Assembly: GCA_934590135.1 (NCBI GenBank)
Contig: CAKTOT010000059.1
Span: forward strand, 1-14,214
Origin: an uncultured Muribaculaceae bacterium
GTDB taxonomy: Bacteria; Bacteroidota; Bacteroidia; Bacteroidales; Muribaculaceae
DNA length: 14,214 nt
Reading direction: 5' to 3'
In this document: one piece after another, positions 1-7,903 of the stretch
How the letters are laid out: each line of letters opens with the position of its first letter
How positions within the stretch are numbered: position 1 is the first letter of the stretch
The notes under the pieces: generated by a model
What the model was told of the DNA's origin: nothing
Seen by the model: the letters and a program-made list of their open reading frames with translations, nothing else
The model's database searches: none
Translations under genes and position numbers: made by a program

Positions 1-2
1 CG

Positions 3-77
3 ACCAACGCCCACGCCTCGCGTAACATCCTCAACGTCAACGACCAATGGAAAGACTTCGTTCTACCCAAAAGATAA
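3..77 (+). CDS. C-terminal end of an unidentified protein (partial)
   Basis: The frame is open from the left edge of the window and encodes 24 residues ending in NDQWKDFVLPKR before a TAA at 75-77. The residue mix (Asn, Asp, Trp, Phe with a basic last stretch) is plausible for a real C-terminus, and the other two + frames look less protein-like. The family cannot be recognised from so short a tail. The stop codon is also the first triplet of a 9-bp tandem repeat, so the array follows the gene without any gap. Confidence 0.5.
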   Translation, partial: TNAHASRNILNVNDQWKDFVLPKR

Positions 78-173
78 GGACCCTTAGGCTTCTAAGGACT
101 TTAAGGACTCTATGGACTTTAAGGCTTCTAAGGACATTAAGGACTCTAAGGATATTAAGGACTCTAAAAATAC
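75..173 (+). repeat. 9-bp tandem repeat (minisatellite), about 11 units
   Basis: Eleven consecutive 9-bp units run from 75 to 173 with consensus TAAGGACTY. Variants include TAAGGCTTC, TAAGGACAT and TAAGGATAT, and the last unit, TAAAAATAC, is degenerate. Because the period is a multiple of three, each reading frame stays in register. In the upstream gene's frame most units begin with TAA, giving a ladder of in-frame stops. In another frame the array reads as Lys-Asp/Lys-Ser repeats and would extend the downstream ATPase at its N-terminus, but this is probably not translated. The period suits slipped-strand copy-number change. Confidence 0.85.
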
Positions 174-183
174 ACCGAGAACT

Positions 184-945
184 ATGCAAAACACACCACA
201 AAACACTACTATGCAAAACGCTACAATACAAGACTATATCAACGCACGAGTGGCCGCATTGATGGACGGCCACGGCCATTACGGCATCCGCCGCAGCGCC
301 CCTATGACGCTGAATATTCCCGAATCTATGGCGTACATCGAGGCCATAGGGCGCCGGTATACGCCGCGCTTTGTCATCGATGACGACAACCGCTGGGCTT
401 ACCTGCAAATGGCGCGCTGGATTATAGGCGACCCGGCCATGGAGGCCGTCAGCATCAACGCCGGATGCACCGAGTACACCCGCGGCGACCTCTGCAAGGG
501 TATATATCTGTGTGGAACCACCGGCTCGGGCAAAAGCCTGATGATGCGTGTGATGCTGGAATTTGCGCGTCTATATCCCTCGACGATATACTTCGGCGAC
601 ACCGAGCGCCGCATTTCGTGGTCCTTTCTGAGCGCCGCCGAAGCGTGGGAACGCGGATGTCGCGGCGGCAACCCCATGAGCGGCGAGGCCTGTGCCCCCA
701 TAGTGTGCATCCAAGACCTCGGCTGCGAACCCGCCACCGAGGCCGTGTATATGGGCGTACGCCGCGAGCCCTTGCGTCAGCTTATTGAGGCTCGTGGCGA
801 CCACGATGATATGATCACTCTGGCCACGTCGAATATCAATATCTTCGGCCCCGAATTCGAGCACCGCTACGGCGACCGCGTGGCCAGTCGTCTGCGTGGC
901 GGGTGCAACGTTATCTTTCTCGGCGGACGCGACCGCCGCAGATAA
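184..945 (+). CDS. DnaC/IstB-like AAA+ ATPase
   Basis: This is a 253-residue P-loop ATPase resembling DnaC/IstB helicase-loader or transposition-helper proteins. About 105 N-terminal residues lack a recognisable domain. The Walker A motif GTTGSGKS is at residues 111-118, and a Walker B-like strand (APIVCIQDLG) lies near 171-180. A sensor-1-like stretch (LATSN) is at 213-217 and an arginine-finger-like segment (HRYGDRVASRL) at 228-238, matching the usual RYGERI..RL of DnaC. Walker B has Gln-Asp where DnaC proteins usually have Asp-Asp. ATG 184 and ATG 211 are both plausible starts; the frame also runs upstream through the 9-bp repeat, which I exclude. No helicase, primase or transposase gene lies beside it, so it may be a remnant of a mobile element or a domesticated copy. 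The fold is fairly certain; the biological role is not. Confidence 0.8.
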   Translation: MQNTPQNTTMQNATIQDYINARVAALMDGHGHYGIRRSAPMTLNIPESMAYIEAIGRRYTPRFVIDDDNRWAYLQMARWIIGDPAMEAVSINAGCTEYTRGDLCKGIYLCGTTGSGKSLMMRVMLEFARLYPSTIYFGDTERRISWSFLSAAEAWERGCRGGNPMSGEACAPIVCIQDLGCEPATEAVYMGVRREPLRQLIEARGDHDDMITLATSNINIFGPEFEHRYGDRVASRLRGGCNVIFLGGRDRRR

Positions 946-947
946 CA

Positions 948-996
948 TCGAATGTCCTACGCAGAAGGTATTGTCGAATGTCCTACGCAGAAGGTA
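948..996 (+). repeat. Perfect 23-bp direct repeat, two copies
   Basis: The 23 bases from TCGAATGTCC to CAGAAGGTA occur at 948-970 and again, identically, at 974-996, separated by 3 bases. A shorter echo of the core (TAATGTCC) follows near 1009-1016. The pair lies between the convergent stops of the DnaC-like gene (945) and lpxB (1029). It forms no inverted repeat and has no T-run, so it is not an obvious terminator. Confidence 0.9.
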
Positions 997-1028
997 AAGT
1001 GGAGCGTCTAATGTCCGGGAAATGCGAT

Positions 1029-2183
1029 TTATCCGGCTGTGTGTCTGCGCGATTGGGCAAGGTCGATGATGGCGCACGCGGCGGCATCGGCGGCATCGGA
1101 CGAGCCGAGAATGCGGCGTATTTCGGCATAGTCTTCGAGCATCTGTCGGCGCGTCGGCGAGGCCTCGTCGATGATTGCGGACAGGCGCTCGGCCACGGCA
1201 TCGGGGGTGCACCGGTGCAGCAGCATCTCGTCGATGACGCGTCGGCCGGCTATGAGGTTGGGCAGGGTGACATAGTCCACCTTGAGCAGTCGGTGCATGA
1301 TGGCGTAAGAAATGCGGCTGCCGTTGGCGCGATAGCAGGCCACTTGCGGCGTGGAGGCCAAGGCGGCTTCGAGCGTCGCCGTGCCCGAGGTGACCAAAGC
1401 GGCCTGTGCGTACGCCAGCAGCGGCATCGTGGCATCGCGCACCATGTGCACCCGCTCCGAGGCATAGGGCGCGTAGACGCCGTCATCCATGCCCGGGGCG
1501 GCGGCTACGGCCACGGCGTACTCCGGGAAGCGAGCCGCGGCTTCGAGCATCACCGACATATTGTTGCGAATCTCGCCGCGACGGCTGCCCGGCAGCAGCG
1601 CGATGTAGGGACGTCGCGGGTCCATACCGTGTGCGGCCATAAAATCGGCACGCTCGGGCTTGGCGGCCAGGGCGGCGTCAATTTCGCCCACCGAGGGGTT
1701 GCCGACATACGTCACCTTGTAGTGGTGACGCCGTGCGTAGTACTCGACTTCGAAGGGAAAGATGACGAGCATACGGTCCACCAATTTCTTGATGGTGCGG
1801 ACGCGCCACTCCTTCCAGGCCCATACCTTGGGCGAAATATAGTATGCCACGGGGATGCCGAGACGCCGTGCCTCGGCGGCGACCTTGAGGTTGAAGCTCG
1901 GGTAGTCAACGAGCACCAGCACATCGGGGCGGGCGGCGCGCAACGCCTCCTTGGCGGCACGCAGATTGGCCGAAATGCGTCCGAGGTTGCGCAGCACCTC
2001 GCTGAATCCCATAAACGCCATGTCGCGGTAGTCTATCACCGGCGCGGTGCCGCTGACTTCACGCATATCATCGCCGCCGAGGTACACAAACTCGGCAGCG
2101 GCGTCGCGGCGACGCAAAGCCGCCATCACTTGCGAGGCATGCAGGTCGCCGGATGCCTCTCCGGCTATCATAAAGTACTTCAC
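1029..2183 (-). CDS. lpxB: Lipid-A-disaccharide synthase LpxB
   Basis: LpxB is a GT19 glycosyltransferase. It joins UDP-2,3-diacylglucosamine to lipid X to form the lipid A disaccharide, at the inner face of the cytoplasmic membrane. The 384-residue length fits the family. Family hallmarks are visible: N-terminal GEASGDLHASQ (8-18), LVDYPSFNL (91-99), SPKVWAWKEWRVRTIKK (117-133), LPGSRRGEI (197-205), the SGTATLEAAL donor-binding segment (266-275) and PNLIAGRRVIDE (308-319). The start is GTG at 2183-2181, since the conserved N-terminus begins immediately after it; an ATG four codons further in would leave MIAGEASGD. In many Bacteroidales surE sits beside lpxB, but here no surE is seen and the gene has its own promoter and leader. 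It is convergent with the DnaC-like gene and divergent from the AlbA_2 gene. Confidence 0.97.
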   Translation of the reverse strand: MKYFMIAGEASGDLHASQVMAALRRRDAAAEFVYLGGDDMREVSGTAPVIDYRDMAFMGFSEVLRNLGRISANLRAAKEALRAARPDVLVLVDYPSFNLKVAAEARRLGIPVAYYISPKVWAWKEWRVRTIKKLVDRMLVIFPFEVEYYARRHHYKVTYVGNPSVGEIDAALAAKPERADFMAAHGMDPRRPYIALLPGSRRGEIRNNMSVMLEAAARFPEYAVAVAAAPGMDDGVYAPYASERVHMVRDATMPLLAYAQAALVTSGTATLEAALASTPQVACYRANGSRISYAIMHRLLKVDYVTLPNLIAGRRVIDEMLLHRCTPDAVAERLSAIIDEASPTRRQMLEDYAEIRRILGSSDAADAAACAIIDLAQSRRHTAG

Positions 2184-2334
2184 CGTATGCTTTTTATATA
2201 CTTATATGCCGTTATCTGTCACCGGCGCTCATATACCATCGGCAGCCTTGCGCCATCGATGGCCGGGGAGCATCGGCCGTCTTGCACTGCAAGCGGCCTC
2301 CGTTGCGCCGGGCCTATGAGCGGCTTAGTGCTTA

Positions 2335-2366
2335 CAAATTTAGTCTTTTGTGACGTGACGGCCAAA
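2335..2366 (-). promoter_or_regulatory. Bacteroidetes-type promoter for lpxB
   Basis: On the minus strand TTTG (2366-2363) is followed after 20 nt by TAAATTTG (2342-2335). This fits the Bacteroidetes primary sigma consensus TTTG-N19-21-TAnnTTTG. Transcription would start near 2329 and leave a leader of about 145 nt before the GTG start of lpxB. Confidence 0.7.
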
Positions 2367-2475
2367 TCCGCCGCGTATTTTGCCTACTAACGCGCCTGTC
2401 GGGCGACATCGAAAAAACATTGCGCATTTTAGTATTTTTAATGCAGAGCGGACGACACAATGCGGCATTTTGGTG

Positions 2476-2483
2476 TATCTTTG
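2476..2483 (+). promoter_or_regulatory. Probable -7 element for the AlbA_2-domain gene
   Basis: TATCTTTG matches the Bacteroidetes -7 consensus TAnnTTTG on the + strand. No clear TTTG is seen 19-21 nt upstream, so the promoter is incomplete. A start near 2490 would give a leader of about 215 nt before the ATG at 2705, and that leader carries the hairpin at 2528-2550. Confidence 0.5.
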
Positions 2484-2527
2484 TGCAGTCGTAATGCGAC
2501 GTATGATTTGTCTATACAGTTTATCTC

Positions 2528-2550
2528 CGGGGATATTCCCCGATATTTTT
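2528..2550 (+). terminator. Terminator-like hairpin in the 5' leader (possible attenuator)
   Basis: CGGGGA (2528-2533) pairs with TCCCCG (2537-2542) across a 3-nt loop, followed by ATATTTTT ending at 2550. This is the form of a short intrinsic terminator. It lies about 40 nt after the predicted transcription start and about 155 nt before the 2705 start codon, so it could stop transcripts early. No leader peptide or ligand-binding fold was recognised. Confidence 0.45.
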
Positions 2551-2704
2551 ACGAGCGGCCGTGAATCCGTATTGCGCAGCTGCACCGACCGCCGCCTCCG
2601 CTGCCTGATATGCCGCTTGCAGCGATGCCGCGTACGTATACACCGAATCTCGACACACGATTTATTTTTCAATACTTTCAACATCCTAAAAGCAATTTTA
2701 ATTT

Positions 2705-5700
2705 ATGAAATTCAAAGCAGGCAATTCGTACGAGCTTCCCGTCAAGGAACGCATCGTGCAAGGCAATACGCAGTATTTTATTGTAGAACACGACGGCGTG
2801 GAATATCGCGTCCGTCTGTATGATTTCCAAAAAGAGCAAAAAGATCCGGCGACACTGCTGTGCCTTGCGCGGCAGGTGCAGGACGGCACCATCGCATTGG
2901 TGCAAGATTATTCGGCATTTCTGGGCCAATTTTACAAAGTAGGCGAAGAATACCCCTTCACGGTAGTCTCCGGCCTCAAAGGCTACGAATTGCCCTATTA
3001 CACCGTGCGCGACAACCACGGACTTATTTTCAACCTCGCCAATTTCGGCAAAGCCAAGCTCACGCCCTATCAGGACATCCGCTGCCGAGTGGCCAAGATA
3101 GACCGCTACAGGCTGCGCCTCCAACTCGTAGACGAGCAGCTGCAACGCAAGGTCAAATTCTACACCCTCACGGCCATAGGTGCCGAATTAGGCATCAGTG
3201 CCGAGACGCATCTTGCCGAGAAATTACTGTCGGCCGATGCGACGTATGCCGACATCGCCGCCGCCTACCGCAGTCATCGCGGCGAATGGATTTTGATATT
3301 CCTGTCCAAGGTGCGCGGCACCATCGAAACAATGCATTATCGGACACTGAGCCACCACATACGCATACTCAGTGCCTATGTCTCGGCATGCCTGTTTTTG
3401 CTCGAAGAAAGTCGGCTGATTTCGAGTCTTGACGATACGTGGCGCACTCGTTGGCGCAGGCGCCTCGAAAGCTATGTGCGCCACGCCAACACCACTAAGC
3501 GCGCCCTCGAAATGATAGAGTCGGGCCGGCACACCGACTATCTGGACGACATCATCTCCAAGATGCGCCAAAGCGGTTACCTCTACAATCCCGGGGACAA
3601 GCTCGAGGTGATGAATGCCATCTTCGCACTGTGTCCCGACATCATCGAGCAGCGCATGGACGACATCCTGTCCATCATCTCCGACGGCAACCACAGCAAC
3701 TGGTATCAAGACCCGTTTCGCTCGGCCTTCATACGCGTGCTTGACTCGTACGTGCAACTCAACAAGACTCGCGCCGACGGCCTGACCTACGAAGACCGTG
3801 CCGGGCGCGAGATGCTGCAACGCATGGTACGCGTACTGGCGTTGCGGCTGTTGCTGTCCTCCAAAGACGACGACTTCGACATCCGCGAATACCGTGCCGC
3901 GCTGGTGCGCTACATCGTCTTCGAGAACGAGGCCCTGGCGCCCGAGCTGCTGCACAAGGCCTTCGAAGCCGCCGTCGGCACCTCCGAAGCGCCCCTACGC
4001 TTCGGGTGGAAGAGCCTCGACAACCTGCGACAACTGGCGCTGGAAGCCGCCTCCGCCGACCTCTCGACGCCGGCCACTCCCGCCTCGGCCCAATATTACA
4101 TGGGCAAAGGCGCCGGCCTGGTGGCCACGCGCGAAAGCCTCCACCTTGTTTCGCAAAGCCACGGCGGCGCCAACCGCGCCATCCTGCCCGCCGAGATGCT
4201 GCCTTGGCAAAACATCCAAATATACACTCCCGACCGCATCACCCTCCCCGAGGGCTGCGACGACCCGGAAGTGCTGTCACGCTTCTGGGCCGATGTCGAG
4301 CACGCCCTGTTCGAACCCGGAAGTATGACGCGCGCCGCTCGCGCCAAACTACGCGCCGTCGACGCCGGAGACACCGTTCAGGTATACATCTCCGAAGTCC
4401 AAAACGACGGACGACTGTTCCGCGTCAAGCCCGTAGACGAAAATATCACCAACGGCGAAGGCACGCTAAGCCTTTCCGAGATAGTAAAATACGATGTCTA
4501 TGGAATGACCATAGACGACTTCCGCGACGACTTCAATGACGCGCTGGTGTTCAACGCCGAAGTCCTGTCTTCGGACGCCGGCGGCGAGCCGCGATACACG
4601 CTGCTGCCGGCCATCAAAGAGATGGTACGCAACGACCTCGACAAGGATACGACACTCGAATGTCTGGTCATGGGATGGACCAAGTACAAAGGCCGCGAAA
4701 CATACCTGGGCATTTCGGCACAAGGCGATCCCGTCAACATCATCACCGAAAGCACCAAACTCTCCAAAGGCGACTACGTCGTAGCCACATATATGTCTAT
4801 GGAACCCACCGGACGACTGCTGTGCCGATACAATAGCCTCGTGGACGAAGAATTCAACACCTTCACGCCGCACGACGCCATACGCACGATGCTGTTTCTG
4901 CTCAAAACCGACGTATATCATATCCCCGAAACCATGGAACTGACTTCGGAGAACACCGACGACGACCTGCCCGAATCGACCATCGAGCCCGAACACGTCG
5001 TCGAACTGATACACATCATCGACCGCGTAGGATCGCTCGAATCAAGCTATCTGCGCCGCTTCAACTACCTGGCCTTCGCACGACTGCTGGCTCGGCTGGT
5101 AGACAACAACGAATTGGCACAATACTTTACGCGCCGTATGTCCATAGTCCGCCGATTGCGCACCTTCGTCTCCTCGGGGTACATCAACGTCGACGATATA
5201 CGCGCCGACGAAGACAACTCCGGCGACTACCCCGTGCTGGAAATGCGCAGCCGCCAGCTGCGCATACTCAGCTACATTTATGACTCGTCCAAGAACAACT
5301 TCCTGTGGGACATCGTCACCGGCGAATACGACGAGACCTCCGTCGGACTGGCCAAACTGGCCCTGACCGCAAACCTGTCTATGGAAATGGACATAGACGA
5401 GGCTCAGGCCGCCATCACCCGGCGCATATCCCGGTTGCTGAACATCGAAGTCAAAATACAGCAGCCCATATTTATGGGCGAAGAGACCCAAACCGTCGAA
5501 TTCAAGAGCAGCTATATATGCCCCGAAGACGGGCTGCACGTCGATATGCCGCGACAACGCGACCATATACTGCAACGCATCTGCGGCTTCCTCAACAGCG
5601 CCAAAGGCGGCAAACTCTACATCGGCGTCAACCGATACGGATACGTCGTGGGCAACGACGACCTGCATCACCACCTCTTTGACGGAGACCGCGACAAATA

Positions 5701-5950
5701 CGAACTGCGCGTGCGCAACGACATACGCACCAACCTCGGCGGCGCCGCCAATGACTGTATCTCCACCTCGTGGCTCGACCCCAAAGACTGCGGCGGCAAA
5801 AACGTCTTTGTCATCGAAGTGCGCCCCAACCAATTCGGCACCGAATTCGGCGGTAAGTACTGGGTGCGACAAGGCACTTCCACATACCCATACACGCACA
5901 AGGAATACCTGGCCATGCAGGCCAACCGCGCCCTCGCCGACGCGCAATGA
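2705..5950 (+). CDS. Large protein with C-terminal Schlafen/AlbA_2-like domain
   Basis: This 1081-residue protein is recognised only at its end. Residues about 926-1070 resemble the AlbA_2 (Schlafen AlbA_2) domain: TVEFKSS (930-936), the signature GFLNSAKGGKLYIGV (961-975) followed by a glycine turn and VVG, and a closing GGKYWVRQGTSTYPY stretch. The first ~145 residues are rich in beta-strand and may hold OB/S1-like modules. Residues about 155-450 look helical, and about 500-720 are again strand-rich. There is no signal peptide or membrane segment, so it should be cytoplasmic. AlbA_2 domains occur in bacterial regulators and in Schlafen-type RNA nucleases, so a nucleic-acid role is a reasonable inference, but the substrate is unknown. 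No helicase or HTH partner domain is seen. ATG 2705 follows an A/T-rich leader. The stop lies 129 nt before porV on the same strand, so co-transcription is possible. Confidence 0.75.
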   Translation: MKFKAGNSYELPVKERIVQGNTQYFIVEHDGVEYRVRLYDFQKEQKDPATLLCLARQVQDGTIALVQDYSAFLGQFYKVGEEYPFTVVSGLKGYELPYYTVRDNHGLIFNLANFGKAKLTPYQDIRCRVAKIDRYRLRLQLVDEQLQRKVKFYTLTAIGAELGISAETHLAEKLLSADATYADIAAAYRSHRGEWILIFLSKVRGTIETMHYRTLSHHIRILSAYVSACLFLLEESRLISSLDDTWRTRWRRRLESYVRHANTTKRALEMIESGRHTDYLDDIISKMRQSGYLYNPGDKLEVMNAIFALCPDIIEQRMDDILSIISDGNHSNWYQDPFRSAFIRVLDSYVQLNKTRADGLTYEDRAGREMLQRMVRVLALRLLLSSKDDDFDIREYRAALVRYIVFENEALAPELLHKAFEAAVGTSEAPLRFGWKSLDNLRQLALEAASADLSTPATPASAQYYMGKGAGLVATRESLHLVSQSHGGANRAILPAEMLPWQNIQIYTPDRITLPEGCDDPEVLSRFWADVEHALFEPGSMTRAARAKLRAVDAGDTVQVYISEVQNDGRLFRVKPVDENITNGEGTLSLSEIVKYDVYGMTIDDFRDDFNDALVFNAEVLSSDAGGEPRYTLLPAIKEMVRNDLDKDTTLECLVMGWTKYKGRETYLGISAQGDPVNIITESTKLSKGDYVVATYMSMEPTGRLLCRYNSLVDEEFNTFTPHDAIRTMLFLLKTDVYHIPETMELTSENTDDDLPESTIEPEHVVELIHIIDRVGSLESSYLRRFNYLAFARLLARLVDNNELAQYFTRRMSIVRRLRTFVSSGYINVDDIRADEDNSGDYPVLEMRSRQLRILSYIYDSSKNNFLWDIVTGEYDETSVGLAKLALTANLSMEMDIDEAQAAITRRISRLLNIEVKIQQPIFMGEETQTVEFKSSYICPEDGLHVDMPRQRDHILQRICGFLNSAKGGKLYIGVNRYGYVVGNDDLHHHLFDGDRDKYELRVRNDIRTNLGGAANDCISTSWLDPKDCGGKNVFVIEVRPNQFGTEFGGKYWVRQGTSTYPYTHKEYLAMQANRALADAQ

Positions 5951-6019
5951 CGCGCCGCCACGCCAAGATGTATCGCTGCTCCACAATATTACGCACAAAT
6001 TCGCGTTAACTAATAGACC

Positions 6020-6027
6020 GACCTTTG
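6020..6027 (+). promoter_or_regulatory. Weak candidate -7 element for porV-ispF
   Basis: GACCTTTG in the 129-nt gap before porV resembles TAnnTTTG except at the first base, and no clear TTTG lies 19-21 nt upstream. A start near 6034 would leave a leader of about 45 nt. It may let porV-ispF be expressed independently of the large gene upstream. Confidence 0.3.
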
Positions 6028-6079
6028 CTCGCGCGCATAGGCCGCATCACCCGTATCACACAAGCAAACACATCCCCCA

Positions 6080-7312
6080 ATGTCCATAAGACAAAAATAC
6101 AAGTACGGACGCCTTGTCGCCATGGCCCTGGCGATGACGACGGCTCTCGGCGTCATCGCCGATGACGGCAATATCAAGAACGACGAATTCAACCCCATCA
6201 CCACCGGCGTGACATCGCTGGGTATAGCCCCGGACGCACGCGGCGCCTCTATGGGCGACCTCGGCGTCGCCTCCGACCCGGACGTCAATTCACAATACTG
6301 GAACCCGTCGAAATACGCCTTTGCATATTCAAGCGCCGCCGTAGGCCTGAGCTACACCCCGTGGCTGCGCAAATTGGTCAACGACATCTTCCTGGCCAAC
6401 CTGTCGGCGTACTACAAAATCGGCTCGGGCGACAACCAAGCCATCAGCGCCTCGCTGCGCTACTTCTCGTTGGGCGAAGTCAACACCTCCGGACCCTCCG
6501 GCGATGCCGGGCAAAGCCTCAACCCCTACGAAATGTCCGTAGATGTGGGCTACTCGCGCAAACTCTCCGAGAAATTCTCCATGGGCGTCGTTTTCCGCTA
6601 CATTTACAGCGACTTGGGATTTAGCGACAGCTATGCCGGCGACCAAACCTCCGGCGCCAGTGCCTTCGCCGCCGATATCTCGGGATACTACACCACTTAC
6701 CCCATCATCGGACGCAGCGAATGCCAATGGTCATGGGGTTGGAACATCTCCAATATAGGCACCAAGGTGTCATACGACAACGGCAATTACCCCGCCTTCC
6801 TGCCCACCAACCTGCGCCTGGGTACATCCTTCACCTTCCCCCTGGCCGACTACCACAACCTGGCCATCAACCTCGATGCCAATAAATTGCTCGTTCCGGC
6901 CAAGCCGCGCGAAAGCGACTACGACACCCAGACTACCGAGGGTCAGCAGGCCTACCTCGACGCTCTCGAAGACTGGGAAAACATGTCGCCCATCACCGGC
7001 ATTTTCAAGAGTTTCAGCGACGCCCCCGGCGGATTCAAAGAGGAACTGCGCGAAATCACCTGGTCGCTCGGCGCCGAATACAGCTACAACCAGCAATTCT
7101 TCCTGCGCGCCGGCTATTTCTACGAAAACAAGTTCAAAGGCAACCGCCAATACTTCGGCATAGGCGCCGGCTTCTCGCTCAACGTCGTACGTCTGGACGC
7201 ATCCTACATGCTGGCCACGGCACAAACCTCGCCGCTGGACCAGACACTGCGCTTCACCCTGACCTTCGATATGGACGGACTACGCGACCTCCTGGGCAAG
7301 CGCAAACGTTGA
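6080..7312 (+). CDS. porV: Type IX secretion outer membrane protein PorV
   Basis: PorV (LptO) is a FadL-like outer-membrane beta-barrel. It binds type IX secretion cargo as it leaves the translocon and delivers it to the PorU attachment complex. The 410 residues begin with a signal peptide (basic start, hydrophobic core 12-25, likely cut after VIA near 27). The family segment GIAPDARGASMGDLGVASD (48-66) with YWNPSKYAF is then seen. Alternating strands rich in Tyr, Gly and Ser follow (SVDVGYSRKL, MGVVFRYIYSDLGF, FFLRAGYFYENKF), with a late barrel strand (LRFTLTFDM). An acidic insert with LDALEDWENM lies near residues 290-305. ispF follows 42 nt after the stop. In Porphyromonas gingivalis the order is porU-porV-ispF; here the gene before porV is the AlbA_2 protein, not porU. 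PorQ and related family members are the main alternatives. Confidence 0.88.
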   Translation: MSIRQKYKYGRLVAMALAMTTALGVIADDGNIKNDEFNPITTGVTSLGIAPDARGASMGDLGVASDPDVNSQYWNPSKYAFAYSSAAVGLSYTPWLRKLVNDIFLANLSAYYKIGSGDNQAISASLRYFSLGEVNTSGPSGDAGQSLNPYEMSVDVGYSRKLSEKFSMGVVFRYIYSDLGFSDSYAGDQTSGASAFAADISGYYTTYPIIGRSECQWSWGWNISNIGTKVSYDNGNYPAFLPTNLRLGTSFTFPLADYHNLAINLDANKLLVPAKPRESDYDTQTTEGQQAYLDALEDWENMSPITGIFKSFSDAPGGFKEELREITWSLGAEYSYNQQFFLRAGYFYENKFKGNRQYFGIGAGFSLNVVRLDASYMLATAQTSPLDQTLRFTLTFDMDGLRDLLGKRKR

Positions 7313-7354
7313 CGTCTCCCCCGCTGCTGTCGATATTTCCAAGTGCTTGACAAC

Positions 7355-7843
7355 ATGCAATATCCACGCATAGGCAACGGCTACGACGTGCACGTCCTGA
7401 CCACGGGACGGCGTCTGACCTTATGCGGCGTCACCATCGACCACGACCGCGGCCTGCTGGGACACAGCGACGCCGACGTGGCCATACACGCCCTATGCGA
7501 CGCATTGCTCGGCGCAATGGCCCTGGGCGACATAGGGCGACACTTCCCGGACACGGACGCACGATATGCCGGCATCGATTCGCGCCGACTGCTGCGCCAC
7601 GTGGTCGAGCTGATACACAACCACGGATATGTGCCTTATAATGTGGATATTACCATTATGGCGCAAGCACCCAAGATGGCGCCGCACATCGAGAACATGC
7701 GCGCCAATATGGCCTCCGACCTCGGCATAGACATCTCCATGGCAAGCGTCAAAGCCACCACCACCGAGCGACTCGGATTTGTAGGCCGCCAAGAAGGCAT
7801 TGCCGCCCTGGCCACGGCCACGCTCGTCCCCGTACAACAGTAA
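7355..7843 (+). CDS. ispF: 2-C-methyl-D-erythritol 2,4-cyclodiphosphate synthase IspF
   Basis: IspF cyclises CDP-methylerythritol 2-phosphate to MEcPP with release of CMP, the fifth step of the MEP isoprenoid pathway, as a cytoplasmic homotrimer. From ATG 7355 the protein has 162 residues, the family's usual size. Metal ligands D11 and H13 lie in GNGYDVH and H45 in GHSDADVAIHALCDALLGA. FPDTD (64-68) and the C-terminal TTTERLGFVGRQEGIA also match the family. An in-frame GTG at 7343 would add four residues, but the ATG places the conserved IGNGYDVH at the expected distance from the N-terminus. The 42-nt gap to porV suggests one transcript, as in other Bacteroidales. No intrinsic terminator is evident after the stop. 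Confidence 0.97.
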   Translation: MQYPRIGNGYDVHVLTTGRRLTLCGVTIDHDRGLLGHSDADVAIHALCDALLGAMALGDIGRHFPDTDARYAGIDSRRLLRHVVELIHNHGYVPYNVDITIMAQAPKMAPHIENMRANMASDLGIDISMASVKATTTERLGFVGRQEGIAALATATLVPVQQ

Positions 7844-7903
7844 CTACGACACTCCCGACTTATTTGCCGTACCGATATAGGTGTGCCGTAATGACGATTG
7901 ACA

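Noticed and set aside
75..173. Possible CRISPR array
   Set aside because: Units are 9 bp, contiguous and without spacers, and no cas genes are present.
903..2390. 495-codon open frame on + across lpxB
   Set aside because: It is antisense to lpxB, whose family motifs are unmistakable. The frame stays open because of high GC codon bias.
2380..2823. 147-codon + frame before and into the AlbA_2 gene
   Set aside because: It spans the predicted promoter and leader hairpin and overlaps the real gene's start. The protein is Cys/Arg-rich and looks random.
5042..5998. 318-codon minus-strand frame under the end of the AlbA_2 gene
   Set aside because: It is antisense to a clearly coding region, and its residue mix (Val/Gly/Ala/His-rich) is typical of a GC shadow frame.
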